From Bacillota bacterium (GTDB lineage: Bacteria > Bacillota > Clostridia > Lachnospirales > Lachnospiraceae), in the NCBI GenBank assembly GCA_023409835.1, contig JAEYQV010000073.1, positions 1 through 49,209 on the forward strand: a DNA stretch of 49,209 bases, read 5' to 3'. Shown here one piece after another: positions 32,687 through 42,030 of this stretch (position 1 is its first letter; each line of letters opens with the position of its first letter). Below the pieces are notes generated by a model, which did no database searches, was not told the origin of the DNA, and saw only the letters and a program-made list of their open reading frames with translations. The position numbers were made by a program, and so were the translations under genes.

Positions 32687-34258
32687 ATGAAGAAAGTAAT
32701 GCGTTTGGTTAGCGTTCAACTCTGGGCATTGGCGGGAGATATGTTCTCCATCGGTAACAGTAAGAAGAAAAAGCCAAGGGCTTTATATGCCGGTTTATTA
32801 TTGTTCTTTCTATTCATGGGGGCCGTTGCCTTCTTATATTGCTATATGATCGGAAAAGGTCTGATGCTGTATGATAGTATCGATATCCTGCCTCCTCTTG
32901 TAATGGCCGCTACCAGCATGATCGTACTTTTGACCACGATATTCAAGGTTAAGGGGACGATTTTCGGCTTCCGTGATTACGATATGGTGATGTCTCTGCC
33001 GGTAAGCACCGGTGGGATCGTAGCCAGCAGAGTTATTCTATTATATGGTCTTAATCTGATGTTTGTCCTTATGCTCATGGTTCCGATGATGGTTGCCTAT
33101 GGAATTCTGGCGCAGCCGGAGTTTTCCTTCTACCTGCTCGGAGGCATCGCCACCCTGTTTCTTCCTTTGGTACCGATCATCCTGGCCTCAGTTTTAGGAA
33201 CTCTGGTTACCTATGTAGCAACCAGGTTCCGCCATACGAATATGGTCAGCATAATAATCTCCATCGCTGTTCTGGTGGCAATTATCGGACTGTCCTTTAC
33301 GACAGGAGGCTCCGACCAGAAGCTGGTTGATATCAGCAGAAGTCTGGCAGAACAGACCAACGCCACCTATCCGCTGGCTGAGCTTTATACCAAAGCGGTT
33401 TGTAATTACGACCTGATCGCCTTTGCTCAGTTTCTTCTGATCTCGTTGGTAGCCTTTGTAGCCTATACCTATATCGTTAGTAAGGTATTCCGCAAAATGA
33501 ATTCGGTTGTAATGGCAGGAACAAAGCGGGCTAATTATAAGCTGGGAGAGCTTAGAACCTCCAGTCCTCTGAAGGCACTTTATATAAAGGAAATAAAGAG
33601 GTATTTCTCGTCCTCCTTATATATTTTGAATACCGGAATCGGTATTATTTTACTGACCATCGGTTCGATTGCCCTGATCTTTATCGATTTGGATAAGCTG
33701 ATAGAGAATCCTCAGGCAGTCACGATGTTATGGAAGGGGATGCCGGTATTCCTTTCCTTTTGTATCATGATGAGCTGCACTACGATGGCTTCCATCTCCT
33801 TGGAGGGAAGGAATCTTTGGATTATCAAATCCTTACCGGTTCCAACGAAAACAATTTTTCATTCTAAGATTTTAGTTAATTTAACAATATTAGCTCCGGC
33901 TTTGATTGATGCGATGCTGGTCGGTATTTTCAAGGGTATGGGGTTATCAACTGCCTTATTAATGATTTTGGTAACGATCGTATGCTCTCTGTTTACATCC
34001 CTATTCGGACTTTTAGTGAACCTTAAGTTTCCGAATTTCACCTGGACCTCAGAGGTATTAGTCATTAAGCAGAGTGCTGCTACTATAATAACAATATTTA
34101 CGGGAATGGGAGTGGCAGCACTGCAGGCCGCCTTCCTGGTTTTTATTAAGTCCTATACACCGGCCTATCTGGTCTATATCGGACTGCTGGTACTTATTGA
34201 TCTTCTCCTGTATAAAGCTCTGATGTCCTATGGCACGAAGCGCTTCCTTACATTGTAA
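32687..34258 (+). CDS. ABC transporter permease, large multi-span
   Basis: The 523-residue protein has about 12 hydrophobic spans in two halves separated by a cytoplasmic region near 290-320. Features such as GTIFGFRDYDMVMSLPVS and LEGRNLWIIKSLPVP are typical of clostridial permeases that pair with the preceding ATPase type. The ATG at 32687 has GGAGGG at 32676-32681; an in-frame upstream ATG lacks a ribosome site. The 133-bp gap to the ATPase gene has no terminator, so they are probably one transcript. Substrate unknown. Confidence 0.8.
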   Translation: MKKVMRLVSVQLWALAGDMFSIGNSKKKKPRALYAGLLLFFLFMGAVAFLYCYMIGKGLMLYDSIDILPPLVMAATSMIVLLTTIFKVKGTIFGFRDYDMVMSLPVSTGGIVASRVILLYGLNLMFVLMLMVPMMVAYGILAQPEFSFYLLGGIATLFLPLVPIILASVLGTLVTYVATRFRHTNMVSIIISIAVLVAIIGLSFTTGGSDQKLVDISRSLAEQTNATYPLAELYTKAVCNYDLIAFAQFLLISLVAFVAYTYIVSKVFRKMNSVVMAGTKRANYKLGELRTSSPLKALYIKEIKRYFSSSLYILNTGIGIILLTIGSIALIFIDLDKLIENPQAVTMLWKGMPVFLSFCIMMSCTTMASISLEGRNLWIIKSLPVPTKTIFHSKILVNLTILAPALIDAMLVGIFKGMGLSTALLMILVTIVCSLFTSLFGLLVNLKFPNFTWTSEVLVIKQSAATIITIFTGMGVAALQAAFLVFIKSYTPAYLVYIGLLVLIDLLLYKALMSYGTKRFLTL

Positions 34259-34336
34259 ATAATGTACACTTATGAATGGGGAGATATTTATTAGGCTGAG
34301 TAATAAATTACATAAGTATTTTTCCGTTGAAATATA

Positions 34337-34365
34337 ACGACAAACCGAAGGGAATATGCTAGAAT
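34337..34365 (+). promoter_or_regulatory. Probable promoter of purM-purN
   Basis: ACGACA at 34337-34342, 17-bp spacer, TAGAAT at 34360-34365 with extended TG at 34357-34358. No purine riboswitch core or clear PurBox is visible in the leader. Confidence 0.5.
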
Positions 34366-34430
34366 GTTGGCAGATAGATTGTGCGAAACAATCAGCATTT
34401 AGCTGTTATATCCTGATAGGAGGAATTGTT

Positions 34431-35456
34431 ATGGATTATAAGAAGGCTGGAGTAGATATTGAAGCAGGCTATAAGGCTGTGGACCTGATGAAAGAGCATA
34501 TTAAGGGAACCATGCGAAGCGAGGTATTGTCGGATATCGGTGGCTTCTCCGGTGCGTTTTCTCTGGGAAGCTTTAAGAATATGGAACAACCGACTTTGGT
34601 TTCCGGTACGGATGGTGTCGGAACGAAACTGAAGCTGGCGTTTTTACTGGATAAACATGATACCGTCGGTATCGACTGTGTTGCCATGTGTGTGAATGAT
34701 ATTGCCTGTGCAGGAGCGGAGCCTTTATTTTTCCTGGATTACATTGCCTGCGGCAAGAACGAGCCTGAGAAGATTGCATCCATCGTGAAGGGTGTCGCAG
34801 AGGGTTGTAAGCAGGCAGGAGCGGCATTGATCGGTGGTGAGACGGCTGAGATGCCCGGCTTCTATCCGGTGGATGAATATGATCTGGCAGGCTTTGCAGT
34901 CGGAATTATTGACCAGAAGCAGTTGATTACCGGCGCAAATGTGAAGGCCGGTGATGTGTTAATCGGTATTGCCTCCTCCGGTATTCATAGCAATGGCTAC
35001 TCCCTGGTACGTAAGGTATTCCGTATGCAGCGGGACACCTTAGATACGTATTATGAGTCCCTGGGATCTACCCTTGGAGAAGCACTTCTTACACCAACGA
35101 AGATTTATGTGAAAGCTTTGAAGGAGCTGAAGAACGGCAATGTTACCGTGAAGGCCTGCAGCCATATTACCGGAGGCGGCTTCTACGAGAATATCCCCAG
35201 AATGCTACCGGAAGGGATTGTTGCCAGTATTAATAGGAACAGCTATGAGATTCCTCCTATTTTTGGGATGCTGCAGAAGGATGGAGATATTGAACAGAAG
35301 ATCATGTACAATACGTACAATATGGGTCTTGGCATGATCCTTGCAGTAGACAAGAAGGAAGCCGATCAGGCAATGAAGCTGATACAGGCAGCAGGGGAGA
35401 AGGCATATATCATCGGTGAAGCTAAGGAAGGTACGAAAGGAGTTATCTTATGCTAA
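34431..35456 (+). CDS. purM: Phosphoribosylformylglycinamidine cyclo-ligase
   Basis: AIR synthetase, the ATP-dependent fifth step of purine synthesis, closing the imidazole ring. ATG 34431 has AGGAGG at 34418-34423; a longer frame from 34356 is rejected. The 341 residues carry DYKKAGVDIEAGYKAV at the N terminus, SGTDGVGTKLKLA, VAMCVNDIACAGAEPLFFLDY and LIGGETAEMPGFY, all family motifs, and HITGGGFYENIPR in the C-terminal lobe. The last 7 bp overlap purN, so the genes are translationally coupled. Confidence 0.97.
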   Translation: MDYKKAGVDIEAGYKAVDLMKEHIKGTMRSEVLSDIGGFSGAFSLGSFKNMEQPTLVSGTDGVGTKLKLAFLLDKHDTVGIDCVAMCVNDIACAGAEPLFFLDYIACGKNEPEKIASIVKGVAEGCKQAGAALIGGETAEMPGFYPVDEYDLAGFAVGIIDQKQLITGANVKAGDVLIGIASSGIHSNGYSLVRKVFRMQRDTLDTYYESLGSTLGEALLTPTKIYVKALKELKNGNVTVKACSHITGGGFYENIPRMLPEGIVASINRNSYEIPPIFGMLQKDGDIEQKIMYNTYNMGLGMILAVDKKEADQAMKLIQAAGEKAYIIGEAKEGTKGVILC

Positions 35457-36076
35457 GACTGGCTGTTCTGGTATCGGGCGGAGGAACGAATCTCCAGGCC
35501 CTGATTGATCGTATCGAACAGAATAAGCTTCCCGGAGTTAAGATAGAAGTTGTAATCAGCAGTAATAAGAATGCATATGCCTTGGAGAGGGCAAAGCAGC
35601 ACGGGATTGCTGCGGAGTTCATCTCTAAGAAGGATTATTCCTCACCGGAGGAATATGAGGGTGCTTTTCTGAAGCTGATCAGAAGCTACCCGGTAGATCT
35701 GGTTGTACTTGCCGGTTTCCTGGTAATACTTCCGGAGAGAATTGTAAGAGAATACAGCAATCGAATTATCAATGTCCATCCGTCACTGATTCCCTCCTTC
35801 TGCGGAGCAGGCTACTATGGTCTGAAGGTACATGAGGCAGTACTGGCAAGAGGCGTTAAGGTTACCGGAGCGACGGTTCATTTCGTAGATGAGGGAACGG
35901 ATACCGGTCCGATTATCCTGCAGAAGCCGGTCATGGTACAGGAAGGGGACTCCCCGGAGGTACTTCAGAGAAGAGTCATGGAGCAGGCTGAATGGGAGCT
36001 TCTCCCGGAGGCAGTGCGCCTGATTGCCGAGGATAAAATTATCGTGAAGGATCATATGGTAAGTTTAAAACAATAA
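35450..36076 (+). CDS. purN: Phosphoribosylglycinamide formyltransferase
   Basis: Transfers formyl from 10-formyltetrahydrofolate to GAR, the third step of purine synthesis. The 208-residue protein has SGGGTNLQALID for phosphate binding, the catalytic Asn-His in NVHPSLIPSF and the Asp in DEGTDTGPI. The start lies inside the end of purM, with AAGGAG just upstream. A terminator follows, so purD may have its own signal. purH, often next in other Firmicutes, is absent here. Confidence 0.96.
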   Translation: MLRLAVLVSGGGTNLQALIDRIEQNKLPGVKIEVVISSNKNAYALERAKQHGIAAEFISKKDYSSPEEYEGAFLKLIRSYPVDLVVLAGFLVILPERIVREYSNRIINVHPSLIPSFCGAGYYGLKVHEAVLARGVKVTGATVHFVDEGTDTGPIILQKPVMVQEGDSPEVLQRRVMEQAEWELLPEAVRLIAEDKIIVKDHMVSLKQ

Positions 36077-36085
36077 TAGGAAGAG

Positions 36086-36122
36086 AACAGATGACTGAGA
36101 AGATCGGTGATCTGTTTTTTAT
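36086..36122 (+). terminator. Terminator after purN
   Basis: AACAGAT (36086-36092) pairs with ATCTGTT (36110-36116), extended by ACTG/CGGT past one mismatch, followed by TTTTAT. Further on, GGTGTC/GACACC (36169-36174/36183-36188) followed by TTTT is a second stem-loop. Confidence 0.7.
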
Positions 36123-36239
36123 CACTTTGCTAGGAAATCTCCATCCGGCTAATAACGTTCGTTATGATGGTGTCAGAAAGCCGACACCTTTTCCGGTTGG
36201 ATCGGATTCTTAATAAATATATCTTAGGAGGTTCATTCT

Positions 36240-37511
36240 ATGAAGGTTTTAGTCATTGGAGGAGGCGGAAGGGAGCATGCCATCGTAAAGAAGCTTTCGA
36301 TGAGCAGTAAGGTTGAGAAGCTGTACTGTGCACCCGGTAATGCGGGAATCGCAGAATTAGCGGAATTAGTGGATATTACCGTCATGGAGCATGAAGCACT
36401 GGCTGACTTTGCTATGAAGGAGGGTATTGATCTGACGGTTGTCGGACCCGATGATCCGTTGGTAGGCGGAGTTGTGGATGTCTTTGAGGCAAGAGGACTC
36501 CGTGTGTTCGGACCAAGAAAGAATGCTGCCATCATAGAAGGCTCCAAGGTGTTTTCAAAGAACCTGATGAAGAAATATAATATCCCGACGGCTGCCTATG
36601 AAACCTTCGATTCCTCAACGGAGGCAATCAATTATCTTAAGACGAGTAAATATCCTATTGTTCTGAAGGCGGATGGTCTTGCTCTTGGCAAGGGTGTTTT
36701 AATCTGCGAGGATTTTAAGGAAGCCTCGGACGGAGTAAAGCTTATCATGGAGGATAAGCAGTTTGGTTCCTCCGGTGACCATCTTGTTGTGGAGGAATTT
36801 ATTACCGGTCCGGAGGTTTCGGTGCTTGCCTTCTGCGACGGAACCCATATCAAAACGATGACCAGTGCGCAGGACCATAAACGGGCCAAGGACGGAGATC
36901 AGGGGTTGAATACCGGTGGTATGGGAACCTTCTCCCCGAGCCCCTTCTATACGAAGGAAGTGGATGAGTTCTGCTGGAAGTATGTCTATCAGCCGACGAT
37001 GGATGCGATGAAGGCGGAAGGACGCCCCTTTGTCGGAATTCTCTTTGTCGGGCTGATGTTAACGAAGGATGGTCCCAGAGTTCTGGAATACAATGCCCGC
37101 TTCGGAGATCCTGAGACACAGGTGGTACTGCCCAGGATGAAGAATGATCTTGTGGAAGTGTTTGAGGCTTGCATCGATGGTAAGCTGGAGGAGATTAAGT
37201 TGGAGTTTGAAGATAATGCTGCTGTATGCGTTATTCTGGCATCTGACGGATATCCCGGACATTATGAGAAAGGCTTCCCGATCAAAGGGCTGGAGTACTT
37301 TACAGGGAAAGAGGATTATCATATCTTCCATGCAGCAACCAAAACGGTGGGAGGGCAGATTCTGACCAACGGAGGCAGAGTACTTGGAGTTACGGCTACC
37401 GGGAGTAATTTAAAGGAAGCCAGAAGGAAGGCCTATGAGGCAACAGCAAGGATTGATTTTAACAATAAATATATGCGAAGTGATATCGGCAAGGCAATCG
37501 ACGAGGTCTGA
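36240..37511 (+). CDS. purD: Phosphoribosylamine-glycine ligase
   Basis: GAR synthetase, the second step of purine synthesis, joining phosphoribosylamine and glycine with ATP. The 423 residues show GGGGREHAI at the N terminus, PGNAGIAELAE, an ATP-grasp fold with VLKADGLALGKGV and VVEEFITGPEVSVLAFCDG, then RFGDPETQVVLPRM. The TTAGGAGG just upstream supports the ATG. It is separated from purN by 163 bp with hairpins, and no good promoter of its own is evident, so partial read-through is possible. Confidence 0.97.
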   Translation: MKVLVIGGGGREHAIVKKLSMSSKVEKLYCAPGNAGIAELAELVDITVMEHEALADFAMKEGIDLTVVGPDDPLVGGVVDVFEARGLRVFGPRKNAAIIEGSKVFSKNLMKKYNIPTAAYETFDSSTEAINYLKTSKYPIVLKADGLALGKGVLICEDFKEASDGVKLIMEDKQFGSSGDHLVVEEFITGPEVSVLAFCDGTHIKTMTSAQDHKRAKDGDQGLNTGGMGTFSPSPFYTKEVDEFCWKYVYQPTMDAMKAEGRPFVGILFVGLMLTKDGPRVLEYNARFGDPETQVVLPRMKNDLVEVFEACIDGKLEEIKLEFEDNAAVCVILASDGYPGHYEKGFPIKGLEYFTGKEDYHIFHAATKTVGGQILTNGGRVLGVTATGSNLKEARRKAYEATARIDFNNKYMRSDIGKAIDEV

Positions 37512-37535
37512 TATCTACTATATTAAAATAATAAT

Positions 37536-37600
37536 AATGCCGGATGAGCCCAAAGCTTTTGCCAGTTGGTACAGCAATGGATCTGATCCGGCATTTTTTT
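37536..37600 (+). terminator. Terminator after purD with a 40-nt loop
   Basis: AATGCCGGAT (37536-37545) pairs with ATCCGGCATT (37586-37595), then a run of T. The 40-nt loop is unusually long for an intrinsic terminator, but the GC-rich stem and U-tract are strong. Confidence 0.75.
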
Positions 37601-37827
37601 CGCTTCCAAAAGTAATATATTTTTCTTTCATTAGAAAAAACCAGAAAAATAGCCTAAAAGTAATAAAGAATCAAAATATAGCCGATAATGACAGTATATG
37701 CCACAGAAGTGCCATATGTGTTTTATAGAATCAGACAATGAAATTGTTGCATGGATAGATTGATACAGCTGGTTACAACTCGCCTCACATATGCGGTTTA
37801 ATATTTGAAAGGAGCACTGGTATTTTG
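37601..37827. other. AT-rich gap before the surface glucosaminidase gene
   Basis: No gene or convincing hairpin is seen. A TATAGAAT sequence at 37724-37731 could be a -10 but no -35 fits. The ribosome site AAAGGAG lies at 37808-37814. Confidence 0.5.
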
Positions 37828-40542
37828 ATGAAGGAACGGTTTAGGAACAAATGGCTGATTTTTCTGGTCTGCATGGCATTCATGCTGCAGAGCTTAAACT
37901 ATAAAGAAACGGTACATATCATAGCGGCACAGACAGGGACGGTTACTGCGAATACCCTAAACGTTAGGACACAGCCCTCTACAACCTCAGATAAGGTTAT
38001 GCTGGGGGATACCTATGTCTATCTCAAAAAAGGGGAGAGTGTAACGATTCTTGAAGAAGCCGGTGACTGGTATCATGTATCGCTTAAATTCAATGGGAAA
38101 ACCATCAAGGGGTATGTACTTGGAGATTTTATAAAATTAGGGACAGGCAGTACAGCACCTTCACCGACTCCAACACCGGAACCGACCCCTTCACCTACTC
38201 CAAAGCCGACAGCTGCTCCGACCCCAACTCAGGCACCTTCTCAGGAGAATACTCTAACCATTAAGAAGGCCTTTCAGCATAAGGCTACGGTTATTGCTGC
38301 TTCCTTAAACGTTAGAAGCGGAGCCGGTACTAATTTTGCAAAGGTAGCCGGATTGAAAAACGGCAACAGCGTTACTGTCATCAATGAGGTAATGAACGAT
38401 ACTACGAAATGGTATGCAATCTCCTTTCAGAGCGGTGGGAAAACCCTGGAGGGTTATGTATCCAGTCAATATATCAAACTGAACTTCGAGACTACTGTTA
38501 AAGGGAATGTGAAAGCCGGTAAGACGAAGATCAGGAAGAATGCGGGGAACAGCTCGGCATATTTAAAGAATGCAAAGGGGAGTATCATTTCCTTAAATAA
38601 AGGTAAGTCCGTTACAATTAAGGATGAAGTGACCATCAATAATGAGAAATGGTTTAAGGTAACCTTTACTCTGGACTCTAAGAAATATACGGGCTATGTT
38701 CCTGCAAATCAGACATATTTCCGCATAACAGAGGAAACAGTGACGCCAACCCCGACACCGACTCCCACGGCAACCCCGACCCCGAAGCCGACGGCAAGTC
38801 CGACCCCGACCCCGAAGCCGACGGCAACACCGACCCCCACACCTACTCCCACGCCGATAGCGACACCAACTCCTACGCTGCCCGATCTTTCCCAAGGAAC
38901 AGGGCCATTGGAGATATCACCAATCAAGATTTACGATACCATTACATCACCGAAGATTGGTTATGTATGTAATACATTATCTCTGAATGTTTTTAAGAAT
39001 ATATTCAATTCGGTAGAATACCTGTATGATAACAATTTACAAGCGATATTCCTGAATAACCGGCAGAAAGTAACCGTAACGGAAGCAAACTACTATGACT
39101 TCAGCGCCTGGTATAAAATCACCTTTACGTTCAATTCTATGGAATATAGCGGTTATGTGAGAGCAGAGTATATCTATATCGTAGAAGCTTCTCAGACAAC
39201 GCCGACCACGACGCCGACACCGACTCCTACTCCCGGACCGGTCTTTGGAGATATTGATAATGTGGACTTCGAATTGAAGCTGATTGCCCAGGGTTTCCCG
39301 GAAAGCTATAAAAATGGGTTACGGAAGCTACATGAGAAGTATCCGTCCTGGGAGTTTGTAGCTTATCACACCGGTCTGGATTGGAATACAGTGATCACTT
39401 CCGAGAGTGTTCCGGGCAGGAATACAATACCGAATACAAAGAGTGTCGAGTGGTTGTCCTTTGATAAAGGGGCCTATGACTGGAAGACAGATACCTTTGA
39501 AGTTTTTGATGGCAAGTACTGGGTAACTGCCTCCAGGGAAGCCATCGAGTATTATATGGATCCGAGGAATTTCCTGACGGATACGAACATCTTCCAATTT
39601 GAGCTGTTGAAGTATCAGAGCAAATATCAGAACAAACTGGGAGTCGAAAATATTCTATCCGGGACGGCACTTTATAATGCCAGTTACTCCTTCCTGGATG
39701 ATTTGGGGATACAGCAAACCTATTCCTATAGCGATACCTTCATCAAAGCAGCAGAGTATTCGGGAGTAAGCCCATACCACCTGGCCTCCCGTGTGAAGCA
39801 GGAGGTTGTTACCGGTACGACTACCTTAAGCGGCAGCGTATCCGGTACCTATCCGGGTTACGAAGGCTATTATAATTACTATAATATCGGTGCAAATGAC
39901 AGTGCGGGTGGAGGAGCGATTGCAAATGGTTTAAAGTATGCCATGAACGGCAAGAGCGCTGCAGAAAATGCATTATATCTGATTCCCTGGACAAACCCGT
40001 ATAAATCCATCGTCGGAGGCTCATACTTCCTCGGAAAGAGCTACATCAACCGCGGTCAGGATACGGTATATCTGCAGAAGTTTAATGTCACACCGACATC
40101 CACCTATTACCATCAGTATATGACAAACGTGGAAGCACCCTGGGCGGAAGGCAGAAAGATAGCGACAGCCTATAAGAGTATGATTAATTCACCGATTGTA
40201 TTCTCGATTCCGGTATATCTGAATATGCCGGAGAGTGCAACACCGATGCCGACAACCAAGTTTAATCCGAATAACCGGATGAAGAGTCTGAAGGTACGGG
40301 ATATTTCCGGTAACGAGCTTGCAATCACACCAACCTTTAGTCAGACAGTTTACAATTACAGTCTTATTGTAAAGAATGAAATCGATCAGGTAAATATTAC
40401 TGCCGGGGCGGTCAGCAAGAAAGCAACAATCGCGGGCAGCGGTAACTATCCTCTGGCAGTCGGAAATAATGAAATAAAGCTACCGGTTATGGCAGAGAAT
40501 GGTGATATTGCTTATTATGTAATCAATATTGTAAGAGAGTAA
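37828..40542 (+). CDS. Secreted SH3b-domain N-acetylglucosaminidase
   Basis: Wall hydrolase expected to cleave GlcNAc-MurNAc bonds. ATG 37828 is used; TTG 37825 just before it is an alternative at better spacing from AAAGGAG. The 904 residues have a signal peptide (to about 36), SH3b 1 (about 35-105), a Pro/Thr linker, SH3b 2 (150-215), SH3b 3 (220-300), a second long PTPTP linker (305-352), a fourth SH3b-like module (365-455), a third linker, then a glucosaminidase domain (480-790) with the probable catalytic Glu659 in RVKQEV and NYYNIGANDS, and a C-terminal cadherin-like beta-sandwich (815-904). No membrane or wall anchor is seen; SH3b domains likely bind peptidoglycan. Confidence 0.88.
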   Translation: MKERFRNKWLIFLVCMAFMLQSLNYKETVHIIAAQTGTVTANTLNVRTQPSTTSDKVMLGDTYVYLKKGESVTILEEAGDWYHVSLKFNGKTIKGYVLGDFIKLGTGSTAPSPTPTPEPTPSPTPKPTAAPTPTQAPSQENTLTIKKAFQHKATVIAASLNVRSGAGTNFAKVAGLKNGNSVTVINEVMNDTTKWYAISFQSGGKTLEGYVSSQYIKLNFETTVKGNVKAGKTKIRKNAGNSSAYLKNAKGSIISLNKGKSVTIKDEVTINNEKWFKVTFTLDSKKYTGYVPANQTYFRITEETVTPTPTPTPTATPTPKPTASPTPTPKPTATPTPTPTPTPIATPTPTLPDLSQGTGPLEISPIKIYDTITSPKIGYVCNTLSLNVFKNIFNSVEYLYDNNLQAIFLNNRQKVTVTEANYYDFSAWYKITFTFNSMEYSGYVRAEYIYIVEASQTTPTTTPTPTPTPGPVFGDIDNVDFELKLIAQGFPESYKNGLRKLHEKYPSWEFVAYHTGLDWNTVITSESVPGRNTIPNTKSVEWLSFDKGAYDWKTDTFEVFDGKYWVTASREAIEYYMDPRNFLTDTNIFQFELLKYQSKYQNKLGVENILSGTALYNASYSFLDDLGIQQTYSYSDTFIKAAEYSGVSPYHLASRVKQEVVTGTTTLSGSVSGTYPGYEGYYNYYNIGANDSAGGGAIANGLKYAMNGKSAAENALYLIPWTNPYKSIVGGSYFLGKSYINRGQDTVYLQKFNVTPTSTYYHQYMTNVEAPWAEGRKIATAYKSMINSPIVFSIPVYLNMPESATPMPTTKFNPNNRMKSLKVRDISGNELAITPTFSQTVYNYSLIVKNEIDQVNITAGAVSKKATIAGSGNYPLAVGNNEIKLPVMAENGDIAYYVINIVRE

Positions 40543-40602
40543 TCCGTTTCGTAGCCGTATGGTGTACATAGACAGGAAAGAATTACGGACACATACCATA
40601 GA

Positions 40603-40642
40603 ATCCGGCCAGCGAGAACTATCTGCTGGCCGGATATTGTAT
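40603..40642 (+). terminator. Stem-loop after the glucosaminidase gene
   Basis: ATCCGGCCAGC (40603-40613) pairs perfectly with GCTGGCCGGAT (40625-40635). The following ATTGTATTC is only a weak T-tract. Confidence 0.6.
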
Positions 40643-40700
40643 TCATGAAAAGTGACACGATTCACGTTACATCTATTTATAAGAATAGGGGGAAAATACT

Positions 40701-41915
40701 ATGAGAAACTTAAAACATTATTTACTGCCGATTTTTCTGTTTCTACTTGCAGGCAGCTTCTTCAACGTACAGACCGGTAAAGCGGCCGGTGCAGAGGTGG
40801 AGCTCACTACGGACAGTACCGAGGCAACCCTGGGGGACAACCTGAATATATATATAACGATCCGATCCGATGTGGAATTCGGTGATTTTGAAGCGAACCT
40901 TACCTATGATGATAGTATTCTGGAATATAAGGGAGGCAATTCCTTTATCTCCGGCAGCAGTGGTTTTTTAAAAATATCAGATACCAATGTATCGGAAGGA
41001 GATAAAGTCAGAAAATACTCTCTTCCGTTTAAGACCCTCGGAAACGGTAACTGTGATGTGGCATTATTAGAACCCTTTATGGTTTATAGTTATGATTCAG
41101 GAACGGAAATGCCCGTATCCAGCAATGTGCTTACGGTTAATGTAAAGGCACCGGAAACAGCCTCCAAGAATGCTTTTTTAAGCTCTTTAAAGATAAGTCC
41201 TTCCGAGCTGACACCGACCTTTGATAAAAACACATTTACCTATAGTACTAATGTCGGATATGATACGGAAAGACTGATTATTGATGCGGAACACGAAGAT
41301 TCAAAAGCGATTGTTAGGATTACAGGTAATGATTCTCTGAAAGAAGGACAAAATAAAATTATCGTTACTGTGATAGCAGAATCGGGAGACATCATAGAAT
41401 ATACTATAAACGCATTTCGTGAAAGCTCCCCTGTATCAGAGGATAATAAGGACGACGATACAGCCGTACCGGGAGCAAAGCCCGGAACGATCGAAGCTGT
41501 TCAGGCTGACGGGGAATTATACCTGGAGTATGAAGGCAGGTATAAGCTGGTTGAGCCTGGTCCGGAGGTACAGATTCCAAACGGATATGTTAAAACAAAG
41601 ATTATTATTTCCCAAATATCAATTAATGTATATGCTCCGGAGAATAATCTGGGTAGCGAATTTTTATTGATTTATGCCGAGAACGAGCTGGGTAAACAAG
41701 GCTTTTACCGTTATGACAAGACGGAGAAGACCCTGCAGCGTTATACCTCGGAGGGAATCACCGGCATTAACCAGGAGAATACAGAGCCTGCGGCTGCAGA
41801 GAAGGAATATCGTAATAATATGATGAAGGCGGCCATCATCATTACTCTGCTCAGTATTCTCAGCACACTGCTGATTGTCGTTATTGTCCGCATGTATATG
41901 AAGAAAAGAAAGTAA
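40701..41915 (+). CDS. Cohesin-like surface protein with C-terminal membrane anchor
   Basis: The 404-residue protein has a signal peptide (to about 28), a cohesin-type domain at about 30-155 (VELTTDSTEATLGDNLNIYI, FEANLTYDDSILEYKG), a cadherin-like beta-sandwich at 160-240 and a single C-terminal span at about 376-398 followed by KKRK, so it should be anchored with the domains outside. The second module resembles the C-terminal module of the preceding glucosaminidase: both run from SLK to GDI..Y.IN..RE. A cohesin would bind a dockerin, but no dockerin is in the window; similar folds also serve other roles. AGGGGG upstream supports the ATG. Confidence 0.75.
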   Translation: MRNLKHYLLPIFLFLLAGSFFNVQTGKAAGAEVELTTDSTEATLGDNLNIYITIRSDVEFGDFEANLTYDDSILEYKGGNSFISGSSGFLKISDTNVSEGDKVRKYSLPFKTLGNGNCDVALLEPFMVYSYDSGTEMPVSSNVLTVNVKAPETASKNAFLSSLKISPSELTPTFDKNTFTYSTNVGYDTERLIIDAEHEDSKAIVRITGNDSLKEGQNKIIVTVIAESGDIIEYTINAFRESSPVSEDNKDDDTAVPGAKPGTIEAVQADGELYLEYEGRYKLVEPGPEVQIPNGYVKTKIIISQISINVYAPENNLGSEFLLIYAENELGKQGFYRYDKTEKTLQRYTSEGITGINQENTEPAAAEKEYRNNMMKAAIIITLLSILSTLLIVVIVRMYMKKRK

Positions 41916-41941
41916 GGTAAGAGTTGCCTCCAACAAAGATG

Positions 41942-41970
41942 TTGACAATGCAATGGGTTTGTTATAGTAT
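41942..41970 (+). promoter_or_regulatory. Promoter of the GntR-mcsA-mcsB-clpC operon
   Basis: TTGACA at 41942-41947, 17-bp spacer, TAGTAT at 41965-41970. No CtsR box (tandem GGTCAAA heptads) is present near it. Confidence 0.7.
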
Positions 41971-41983
41971 GTGTATAACAGAT

Positions 41984-41993
41984 ATAACGTTAT
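41984..41993. promoter_or_regulatory. Palindrome at the operon start, possible GntR operator
   Basis: ATAACGTTAT is a perfect 10-bp palindrome just after the predicted transcription start; a further ATAAC lies upstream. Its place suits autorepression by the regulator encoded next, but binding is inferred only. Confidence 0.45.
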
Positions 41994-42030
41994 CGGTTAC
42001 AGTGATTACTATAGATATGAGGTGTCAGTA

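Noticed and set aside
34259..34430. Purine riboswitch or PurR box before purM
   Set aside because: The three-way junction core and CGAA-type PurBox pairs are absent.
38593..38927. Antisense open frames rich in Gly/Val or Arg/Gly
   Set aside because: They are shadows of the PTPTP linker codons of the glucosaminidase gene.
41942..42030. CtsR operator before the mcsA-mcsB-clpC operon
   Set aside because: No tandem GGTCAAA heptads are seen, even loosely spaced.
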